29,608 nucleotides of DNA. It comes from an uncultured Eubacteriales bacterium. Its GTDB lineage: Bacteria > Bacillota > Clostridia > Oscillospirales > CAG-272. Of this stretch, positions 23,544 through 29,608 are shown one piece after another. The notes beneath the pieces were generated by a model. The model ran no database searches. It was not told the origin of the DNA and saw nothing but the letters and a program-made list of their open reading frames with translations. The stretch lies in assembly GCA_934385225.1 (NCBI GenBank), contig CAKRPQ010000015.1:1-29608 (forward strand), given 5' to 3'. Numbering within the stretch: the first letter of the stretch is position 1; each line of letters starts with the position of its first letter. A program made the translations under genes and the position numbers.

Positions 23544-24944
23544 ATGTTTAATTACAATGTAAAAATCGGTCTTGTCGCGATGCGCCGCAACACGACGGAC
23601 CGCCCGCGCGGAACGTTTCTGACCTGGTATTCGGCAGAGCAGCGCGAGAAAAAGAACGTCGATTACATCGAAAAGAATTTCACGGACAAGCACGTCAGCT
23701 TTGTCGATCAGCGCGGTCTCGGTCACGCGGACCTCATTTTCGACGACAAGAGCGCGGCGGAGGTTATCGAACGCTTTAAGGAAGAAAATGTTGACGCGGT
23801 CATGATCATCAACTGCAACTTCGGAAACGAGGAGGCAGCCGCCGACATCGCTCAGGCACTCGGCAAGCCCGTTCTTCTTTGGGCGCCTCTCGACGACGAA
23901 TACTATGTTGACGGTATGCGTCCGACAGACTCGCAGTGCGGTCTTTTCGGCGTTTCCCGCCAGATGCAGAGGTTCAATATACCGTTCTCGCACATTCCCT
24001 GCTGCCGTGTAGAATCGGAGGAATTTAAGGAGAGTTTTGACCGCTTCGTCCGTACGGTCTGTATGGTCAAAAACTTCCGCGGAATGAGAATAGGTCAGCT
24101 CGGCGCACGTCCCGCACCGTTTTTCTCCGTTATCTGGAACGAGGGCGAGCTTATGGAGCAGTTCGGCGTCAAGATTATTCCGATAAACTTCGCCATTCTC
24201 GAACAGAGAATGAAGGACGCTCCCGAAAAGTACGCGGACGAGATCGCGGAATACGAAAAGTATTTCACGCACAATTTCAGGCTCGACGAGCTTACCGTGC
24301 CGCAGATAAAGCCGATGGCGACGCTTACGGCTACATACAGGCACCTGTTTGAGGAATTCAATCTCGACGTTCTCTCCGCAGAATGCTGGACGGCTACGCC
24401 GATAATGTTCGCGGGACTTGCTCCCTGCGCCGTTTACGGTATGCTTAACGACCTCGGATATATGGTCTCGTGCGAGAGCGACATTCACTGCGCTATAACG
24501 ATGGCGCTCCTCAAATGCGCAACTCTCGGCGAGGGCAAGCCTCTCTTCGGAGAATTTACCGTTCGCCACCCCGAAAACAAGAACGCCGAGCTTCTCTGGC
24601 ACTGCGGACCGTTCCCGATCTCGCAGAAAGCACCCGACAGCGAGGCAAGACTTGTAAATCAGCGTGAGTGGTTCAGAGGCAAGGACGGAGAATACACCGT
24701 TGTACGCATAGACCGCGAAAACGGCGGACGCTATGTAATTCTACCGCTTCACTGTCACACGACCGAAGGTCCTCTGACGCACGGTACATACATCTGGGGC
24801 GAATTTGAAGATTTGCAGGCGGTTGAAGACAAACTGCTCGACGGTCCGTATATCCATCATTTCGTAGAAATGGAAGGCGACTACCGCGCGGAAATAAAAG
24901 AATTCTGCAAATACGTCCCGAATCTCAAAGTAGACAAGCTCTGA
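23544..24944 (+). CDS. L-fucose/L-arabinose isomerase family protein
   Basis: A 466-residue aldose–ketose isomerase fold. The catalytic metal-site region is visible: LSAECWTATPIMF with E, MVSCESDIHCAITMALL with E/D, and the late histidines in PLHCHTTEGPLTHG. The N-terminal halves of FucI/AraA folds appear as VDAVMIINCNFGNEEAAADIAQ and LGKPVLLWAPLDDEY. Sequence is between FucI and AraA and fits the generic family rather than either enzyme. ATG 23544 has GGAGG about 10 bases upstream, two bases after the ETF stop. It is the last gene before a strong terminator. It presumably supplies the ketose for one of the two kinases. Confidence 0.88.
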   Translation: MFNYNVKIGLVAMRRNTTDRPRGTFLTWYSAEQREKKNVDYIEKNFTDKHVSFVDQRGLGHADLIFDDKSAAEVIERFKEENVDAVMIINCNFGNEEAAADIAQALGKPVLLWAPLDDEYYVDGMRPTDSQCGLFGVSRQMQRFNIPFSHIPCCRVESEEFKESFDRFVRTVCMVKNFRGMRIGQLGARPAPFFSVIWNEGELMEQFGVKIIPINFAILEQRMKDAPEKYADEIAEYEKYFTHNFRLDELTVPQIKPMATLTATYRHLFEEFNLDVLSAECWTATPIMFAGLAPCAVYGMLNDLGYMVSCESDIHCAITMALLKCATLGEGKPLFGEFTVRHPENKNAELLWHCGPFPISQKAPDSEARLVNQREWFRGKDGEYTVVRIDRENGGRYVILPLHCHTTEGPLTHGTYIWGEFEDLQAVEDKLLDGPYIHHFVEMEGDYRAEIKEFCKYVPNLKVDKL

Positions 24945-24961
24945 TTTTCTTAAATAAAGAT

Positions 24962-24992
24962 AATCCCGCGCTTTTACGCGCGGGATTTTTTT
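24962..24992 (+). terminator. Rho-independent terminator of the sugar/redox operon
   Basis: AATCCCGCG (24962–24970) pairs with CGCGGGATT (24979–24987) across CTTTTACG and is followed by an uninterrupted T run to 24992. It lies 18 bases after the isomerase stop. Confidence 0.92.
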
Positions 24993-25000
24993 GCAAAAAT

Positions 25001-25030
25001 AACCCCCGAACGCTTCTGCATTCGGGGGTT
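25001..25030 (-). terminator. Rho-independent terminator of tRNA-Thr
   Basis: AACCCCCGAA pairs with TTCGGGGGTT across a 10-base loop. Read on the minus strand it starts right after the tRNA CCA and is followed by ATTTTTGC, a T run. Confidence 0.88.
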
Positions 25031-25106
25031 TGGAGCTACTAATCAGATTCGAACTGATGACCTCGTCATTACCAATGACGTGCGCTACCTACTGCGCCAT
25101 AGTAGC
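25031..25106 (-). tRNA. tRNA-Thr (anticodon GGU)
   Basis: On the minus strand the acceptor stem GCTACTA pairs with TAGTAGC, followed by discriminator T and an encoded CCA. The anticodon stem CGTCA/TGACG encloses loop TTGGTAA with anticodon GGT, which reads ACC/ACU threonine codons. The T loop is TTCGAAT. Length is 76 bases. Confidence 0.97.
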
Positions 25107-25131
25107 ATTGACCTACCGGTCAACGAATGGT

Positions 25132-25160
25132 ATTTTAACACAAAAAAAGCGTTTTGTCAA
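25132..25160 (-). promoter_or_regulatory. tRNA-Thr promoter (TTGACA–17–TAAAAT)
   Basis: On the minus strand TTGACA is complementary to 25155–25160 and TAAAAT to 25132–25137, spaced by 17 bases. A small hairpin TTGACC/GGTCAA (25108–25123) lies in the transcribed leader before the tRNA. Confidence 0.85.
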
Positions 25161-25190
25161 TAGTTTTGACAAAAAAACTTGAAAAACATA

Positions 25191-25219
25191 TTGACAAAAT
25201 CGGAAACAGGTGTTATAAT
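25191..25219 (+). promoter_or_regulatory. valS promoter (perfect TTGACA–17–TATAAT)
   Basis: TTGACA at 25191–25196 and TATAAT at 25214–25219 with a 17-base spacer lie just upstream of the T-box leader. Confidence 0.9.
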
Positions 25220-25229
25220 TTCTTTAATA

Positions 25230-25530
25230 CAACGCTATGACGGGAAGAAGTAGGCTTTCACCCCTTTTCAAAGAGAGCGGCGGCAGGTGCGAGCACCGTA
25301 AAAGGAGAAGCGCGAAGTAGTCCCCGAGCGGCAGATGCGAACGCACTTTTTTGGCGGCAGCCGACGGCCGGTTCGTCCGAAGATTTTTATGTGTCATTAG
25401 TGTCCGACGGTATCTCCCGTTACAGAGAAGCCGTATTTTGTACGGGTTAAGAGCGTGCCGAAAGGCACGAAATCAGGTGGTACCGCGCCCATGCGTCCTG
25501 AACTGTCGGGACAGCATGGCTTTTTTTATG
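25230..25530 (+). promoter_or_regulatory. T-box leader controlling valS (tRNA-Val sensing, GUA specifier)
   Basis: The leader contains the conserved T-box AGGTGGTACCGCG at 25475–25487, whose TGGT bulge can pair with the ACCA end of uncharged tRNA. Stem I shows the AGTA side at 25249–25252 and the distal AGAGAGC...GGTGCGAGC element (25272–25295). On the 3' side, GAA is followed by GTA (25317–25319), a valine codon in the specifier position, matching the downstream gene. A GTGCC-GAAA-GGCAC stem III type hairpin is at 25455–25468. The terminator CCATGCGTCC with GGGACAGCATGG and a seven-T run (25489–25527) would form when tRNA-Val is charged. Family knowledge predicts antitermination under valine starvation. 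Confidence 0.93.
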
Positions 25531-25559
25531 CCGAAAAACAAGCAAAGGAGATAAAATCA

Positions 25560-28205
25560 ATGCAGGCAAGAGAACTTCCAAAGACATACGCGCCGAAAGA
25601 GTTTGAAGACAGGCTCTACAAAAACTGGTGCGACAAAGGTTACTTTACACCCGACCCGAAGGACGGAAAACCGCCTTTTTCGGTCGTTATCCCGCCTCCA
25701 AACGTTACGGGTCAGCTCCACATGGGTCACGCCCTTGACGAAACGCTTCAAGACATACTCGTCAGATACAAAAGAATGCAGGGATTCAGCACTCTCTGGG
25801 TTCCCGGCACAGACCACGCAGGCATAGCGACGCAGATAAAGGTCGAAGAGCGTCTCCGCGTCGAAGAGGGACTTACACGCTACGACCTCGGCAGAGAAAA
25901 ATTCCTCGAACGCGTCTGGGACTGGAAAAACAAATACGGGGATCGCATTATAAGTCAGCTCAAAAAGCTCGGATCGTCCTGCGACTGGACGCGCGAGCGT
26001 TTCACTATGGACGATGGCTGTTCAAAAGCCGTCCGCGAAGTATTTGTAAACCTCTACAACAAGGGGCTCATTTACCGCGGCAACAAGATAATCAACTGGT
26101 GTCCCCACTGCATCACGGCGCTTTCCGACGCAGAGGTCGAATACACCGAACAGAAAGGCTCATTCTGGCACATCAAGTACCCGATAAAGGGTGAGGACGG
26201 CTATGTCGAAATTGCCACAACGCGCCCCGAAACAATGTTCGGCGACACAGCCGTTGCCGTAAACCCGAATGACGAAAAAACAAAGCACCTTGTCGGCAAA
26301 ACGCTCATTCTGCCTATAGTAGGCAGAGAAATTCCCGTCGTCGCCGACGAATACGTTGAAATCGGCTTCGGAACAGGTTGCGTTAAGATTACGCCCGCCC
26401 ACGACCCCAACGACTTCCTTGTAGGTCAGAGACACGGACTTGAAGTCATCAAGGTCATGAACGACGACGCAACGATGAACGCATATGCGGGCAAATACGA
26501 GGGCATGGACAGATACGAATGCAGAAAAGCTCTCGTCGCCGATCTCGAAAAGGACGGCTATCTCCTCTCCGTTGAGCCGCACGTTCACAACGTCGGCACT
26601 TGTTACAGATGCCATAACACCGTTGAGCCTATAATTTCAAATCAGTGGTTCGTTAAAATGGAACCTCTCGCAAAGCCCGCGCTCGAAGCCGTTTACGACG
26701 GAAGAGTAAAATTCGAACCCGAACGCTTCACGAAAATATACACGAACTGGATGGAAAACGTCCACGACTGGTGCATTTCGCGTCAGCTCTGGTGGGGTCA
26801 CAGAATCCCCGCGTTCTACTGCGACTCCTGCGGCGAAATGACCGTCTCAAAAGAGGACATCACCGTCTGCCCGAAGTGCGGAAAGCCCGTTCGTCAGGAA
26901 AGCGACGTCCTTGACACATGGTTCTCCTCCGCCCTCTGGCCGTTCTCTACTATGGGCTGGCCCCAAAAAACTCCCGAACTCGAAAAATATTACCCCACAA
27001 GCGTTCTCGTAACAGGCTACGACATCATCTTCTTCTGGGTCGCGCGAATGGTATTTTCGGGACTCGAACACATGGGCAAAGAGCCTTTCTCGACCGTATT
27101 TATCCACGGCCTTGTACGCGACGCGCAGGGACGCAAAATGTCCAAATCGCTCGGCAACGGCATAGATCCGCTCGAAATCATTGACAAATACGGCGCGGAT
27201 GCGCTCCGCTTCGCACTCGCTTCGGGCAACTCACCCGGAAACGATATGCGCTTCTCGGACGAGAAGATCGAATCCGCAAGAAACTTTGCAAACAAGCTCT
27301 GGAACGCCTCGCGTTTCGTTATGATGAACCTCACGACGGAGGATCTGACACTCCCCGCAGACAGAGAACTCGCGCTCGAAGACAAGTGGGTATTGAAGAA
27401 GCTGAACGACACGGTAAATACCGTTGTAAAGGCTATCGACAGCTATGAAATCGGCGTTGCTCTCTCCGCAATCTACGACTTCATCTGGGATATTTTCTGC
27501 GACTGGTACATCGAACTTGCCAAAATACGCCTCTCGGACAAGGAAAACGGGAACAAACTTACAGCCGAACGCGTCATTCTTTATGTACTCACCGTTTCGC
27601 TCAAACTTCTGCACCCGTTCATGCCCTTTATCACGGAGGAGATCTATCAGTCTCTGCCGCATGACTGCGAGAGCATTATGATAAGCGATTATCCGAAGTA
27701 CGACGCCCGTTTCGACTACGCGGAGGACGCTTCAAGATTTGAAAGCGTTATCGACGCAATAAGAGCGATACGCGCGAGAAGAAACGAAATGAACGTAGTT
27801 CCGTCCCGCCGCGCAAAGGTCTATATCGAAACGGCGCATAGCGAATCCTTCAATGCGGACACCGCCGTATTCTTCGGCAGGCTCGCTTCCGCGTCCGAGG
27901 TCGAAATTTCGGATAAATTCGAAACGTTCGGTATCTCCGCCGACGACACCGTTCAGATAATCACAAGTTCGGCAAGCATTTATCTGCCTCTTTCCGACAT
28001 TATCGACATAGCGAAAGAGAAGGAAAAGCTCGCGGCAGACCTCAAAAAGACGGAGGGCGAAATTGCTCGTCTCGAAGGCAAGCTCTCAAACGAGGGATTC
28101 CTCGCAAAAGCGCCGCAGAACGTCGTTGACGGCGAAAAAGAAAAGCTCGCAAAGTACCGCGACAAGCTGGACGGCATAAAGCAGGCTCTCGCAAAGCTCG
28201 GTTAA
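25560..28205 (+). CDS. valS: Valyl-tRNA synthetase
   Basis: Charges tRNA-Val. The 881-residue class I synthetase has PPPNVTGQLHMGHALD with the HIGH-type motif HMGH at 54–57, an editing domain containing ATTRPETMFGDTAVAVNP, the zinc-type insertion CDSCGEM...CPKCGKP, and GRKMSKSLGNG with KMSKS at 526–530. The C-terminal end (about 820–881) is the valine-specific coiled-coil arm rich in K, E and L. ATG 25560 is chosen because AAAGGAG is 9 bases upstream and directly follows the T-box terminator; a longer frame from 25455 would translate through the riboswitch. The specifier codon of the leader agrees with the product. Confidence 0.98.
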   Translation: MQARELPKTYAPKEFEDRLYKNWCDKGYFTPDPKDGKPPFSVVIPPPNVTGQLHMGHALDETLQDILVRYKRMQGFSTLWVPGTDHAGIATQIKVEERLRVEEGLTRYDLGREKFLERVWDWKNKYGDRIISQLKKLGSSCDWTRERFTMDDGCSKAVREVFVNLYNKGLIYRGNKIINWCPHCITALSDAEVEYTEQKGSFWHIKYPIKGEDGYVEIATTRPETMFGDTAVAVNPNDEKTKHLVGKTLILPIVGREIPVVADEYVEIGFGTGCVKITPAHDPNDFLVGQRHGLEVIKVMNDDATMNAYAGKYEGMDRYECRKALVADLEKDGYLLSVEPHVHNVGTCYRCHNTVEPIISNQWFVKMEPLAKPALEAVYDGRVKFEPERFTKIYTNWMENVHDWCISRQLWWGHRIPAFYCDSCGEMTVSKEDITVCPKCGKPVRQESDVLDTWFSSALWPFSTMGWPQKTPELEKYYPTSVLVTGYDIIFFWVARMVFSGLEHMGKEPFSTVFIHGLVRDAQGRKMSKSLGNGIDPLEIIDKYGADALRFALASGNSPGNDMRFSDEKIESARNFANKLWNASRFVMMNLTTEDLTLPADRELALEDKWVLKKLNDTVNTVVKAIDSYEIGVALSAIYDFIWDIFCDWYIELAKIRLSDKENGNKLTAERVILYVLTVSLKLLHPFMPFITEEIYQSLPHDCESIMISDYPKYDARFDYAEDASRFESVIDAIRAIRARRNEMNVVPSRRAKVYIETAHSESFNADTAVFFGRLASASEVEISDKFETFGISADDTVQIITSSASIYLPLSDIIDIAKEKEKLAADLKKTEGEIARLEGKLSNEGFLAKAPQNVVDGEKEKLAKYRDKLDGIKQALAKLG

Positions 28206-28258
28206 ACGTTAAAACGGAGCGGGTACACAAAACGGTTGATCAAAGGAGGATCTGTTAA

Positions 28259-29257
28259 ATGAAAAAATTCGCAAAACACGCAAAATTCCTGTCGGTCACT
28301 CTGGTACTGCTCATTATTTCGACAAGTTTCATTTCCTGCGGAAGCACCTCAAAAAGCGACGATAACTTTTTCCGTGGCGACACTCTCTATACCGATGTTT
28401 CGGGCGGAAAAGGATACGGGTACGACGTAATTTCTCCGTCAGACGAGGGCGACTACGACTACGACAATGAAAGTGCGGAGAAGACAAGTGATTCTTCTCC
28501 GCTCGAAAACAGAAAGATAATCAAAACCGTCAACATTTCCGCCGAAACAAAGGAATTTGACGACGCCTGCAAACAGATTGAGACCCTTGTCGCGAATCTC
28601 GGCGGCTACATTCAGTCGTCAAATTCATACGGCAGAAGCTATTACGACGGAAGCCGTTCGTCAAGGTCGGCAAACTACACCCTGCGTATCCCCGCGGACA
28701 AATTAAACGAATTTACCGACGCAACACGCAGCACCGTCAACATCATTTCGCAGCGCGAAAACGTCGACGACATAACGGACACATACGTTGACGTTGAAGC
28801 AAGGCTGAACTCGCTCAAACTCGAAGAGGAAAGACTGCTCGCTCTGCTCGAAAAGGGCGACAATCTTTCCGACATTATAACGGTCGAAGAGCGTCTCTCG
28901 GACGTCAGGTATCAGATCGAAAGCTACACGGCAAGAATTCGCGGTTACGACACTCTCATAGCTTATTCCACCGTAAACATCGACCTTTCGGAGGTCATCG
29001 AATACACTCCCGCGAAAACCGACACGTTCGGCGATCGTATATCAAAGGCATTCAGGGAAAGCTGGACGGATTTTGCCGACGGTTGCCGCAATTTTGCCGT
29101 TGACGCGGTCTATTCCGTGCCGACAATTCTTGTTCTCATCGTCATTGCCGCCGTTATCGTGCTTATAGTCCTCATCATTAAAAAGAATTGCAAAAAGAAA
29201 AAGGAAAAGCGCATAGCGGAGTTTATGGCAAGGCAAAACCAAAATACGCAAAAGTAA
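28259..29257 (+). CDS. DUF4349 domain lipoprotein with C-terminal membrane anchor
   Basis: A 332-residue secreted protein. An N-terminal signal peptide (KFLSVTLVLLIISTSFISC) ends in a lipobox-like FISC with C27 as the likely lipidated residue, followed by an acidic, low-complexity linker (to about 75). The DUF4349 domain spans roughly 80–250: NRKIIKTVNISAETKEF, LGGYIQSSNSYG, YTLRIPADKLNEF, a coiled-coil region DTYVDVEARLNSLKLEE and STVNIDLSE. A C-terminal transmembrane helix (about 283–306) is followed by a lysine-rich tail. Function of DUF4349 is unknown. GGAGG is upstream of ATG 28259. It follows valS by 53 bases without a terminator, so readthrough is likely. Confidence 0.88.
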   Translation: MKKFAKHAKFLSVTLVLLIISTSFISCGSTSKSDDNFFRGDTLYTDVSGGKGYGYDVISPSDEGDYDYDNESAEKTSDSSPLENRKIIKTVNISAETKEFDDACKQIETLVANLGGYIQSSNSYGRSYYDGSRSSRSANYTLRIPADKLNEFTDATRSTVNIISQRENVDDITDTYVDVEARLNSLKLEEERLLALLEKGDNLSDIITVEERLSDVRYQIESYTARIRGYDTLIAYSTVNIDLSEVIEYTPAKTDTFGDRISKAFRESWTDFADGCRNFAVDAVYSVPTILVLIVIAAVIVLIVLIIKKNCKKKKEKRIAEFMARQNQNTQK

Positions 29258-29313
29258 CCGATTCTTTTAACAGGCAATGAAAAGAATTCTTATGACAGAA
29301 AGGATCTCATCGT

Positions 29314-29514
29314 ATGACACTTCTCGGTGCTGTACTGCTCTTCGTTTTAGCCGTCTCGGGCGCGATAGTTTCTGCGCGTTTTCTGCGTGAAAAGAAGACT
29401 CTGCGCATAATCTTTATGACATTATGCATCGTAATTGCGGCGGTGCTCGCCGTTTACATAGGCCTCACCGCCATTCTCCTCGACGCCGCAAGCAATAAAC
29501 CGCCGACGCCCTAA
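29314..29514 (+). CDS. Small two-helix membrane protein, unknown function
   Basis: A 66-residue protein with hydrophobic segments at about 3–23 (LLGAVLLFVLAVSGAIVSARF) and 32–53 (IIFMTLCIVIAAVLAVYIGL), separated by the basic linker REKKTLR, and a short polar tail ending KPPTP. AGAAAGGAT is about 10 bases before ATG 29314. I do not recognise the family. A weak inverted repeat, ATTCTTTT/AAAAGAAT (29261–29287), lies between it and the DUF4349 gene. The good ribosome site and coherent topology favour a real gene. Confidence 0.65.
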   Translation: MTLLGAVLLFVLAVSGAIVSARFLREKKTLRIIFMTLCIVIAAVLAVYIGLTAILLDAASNKPPTP

Positions 29515-29541
29515 ATAATAAACACCCCCGTAATTGCACAA

Positions 29542-29608
29542 GTCCGTTAAAAACGGACAATTGAACAAAAGAGCCTCCTATGACAGAATAGAAGTATAAC
29601 TGCCATAG
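29542..29608. repeat. Two adjacent hairpins at the right edge
   Basis: GTCCGTT (29542–29548) pairs with AACGGAC (29552–29558) around AAA. Then CTATGACAG (29578–29586) is an 8-of-9 inverted match to CTGCCATAG (29600–29608) at the last base of the window. GAGGCTC-type wording on the minus strand suggests the upstream region of a minus-strand feature or the edge of an element outside the window, but nothing coding is visible. Confidence 0.4.

Noticed and set aside
23490..24602. A 370-codon minus-strand open frame opposite the isomerase gene
   Set aside because: Antisense to a well-supported isomerase, composition-driven, no family features.
25455..25559. In-frame N-terminal extension of valS
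   Set aside because: It lies in the T-box antiterminator/terminator region; ATG 25560 has AAAGGAG and the family N-terminus.
1..29608. CRISPR array, rRNA operon or prophage
   Set aside because: No regularly spaced repeats, no rRNA-like sequence and no phage structural genes were seen.

Overview
The window reads as chromosome of an anaerobic Gram-positive bacterium, most likely an uncultured Clostridia-type Firmicute (Bacillota). Support comes from the AGGAGG-type ribosome binding sites with occasional GTG and TTG starts, TTGACA/TATAAT promoters with 17-base spacers, a T-box leader on valS, the zapA–U32–dut–maf–mreBCD–PBP2 order, an AsnA-type asparagine synthetase and a sugar operon built around an electron transfer flavoprotein (ETF) and oxygen-independent chemistry. 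Species cannot be named from the sequence.

Layout. 1–830: 5' end of a minus-strand SPFH-type gene and endonuclease III (nth). 1008–9626: a plus-strand housekeeping block for division, repair and shape: zapA, U32 peptidase/RNA hydroxylase family, dut, maf, mreB, mreC, mreD, PBP2 (TTG start), a GNAT acetyltransferase, then a two-way terminator. 9693–10905: asnA (minus) and tRNA-Gln (plus), fired by back-to-back promoters. 10906–13086: an accessory, partly AT-rich and decaying stretch with a repeat remnant, an SdpI-family membrane protein, a FlaR-like P-loop kinase, a nested hairpin and a broken glycerol-3-phosphate dehydrogenase, closed by an 18-bp terminator.

13088–24992 is the most interesting part: a MurR/RpiR regulator divergent from a ten-gene, almost gapless operon. 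The genes are an FAD oxidoreductase (GlcD/AGPS superfamily), a GlcF-like Fe-S protein whose C-terminal cysteines have all been replaced, a class II aldolase, a PfkB kinase, an IolB-type isomerase, an aldose 1-epimerase, a DUF4867 protein, an FGGY kinase, a single-chain EtfB–EtfA fusion and an L-fucose/L-arabinose isomerase family protein. Two near-identical 15-bp palindromes sit at the divergent promoters. My reading: an unidentified sugar or sugar acid is opened, isomerised, phosphorylated (two isomerase/kinase arms) and split by the aldolase, while the FAD enzyme, Fe-S protein and fused ETF form a dedicated redox branch. Substrate and electron acceptor are unknown, and no transporter is encoded in the operon.

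24993–29608: tRNA-Thr (minus), valS under a T-box with a GUA valine specifier, a DUF4349 lipoprotein, a small two-helix membrane protein, and two hairpins at the right edge that may mark an element boundary.
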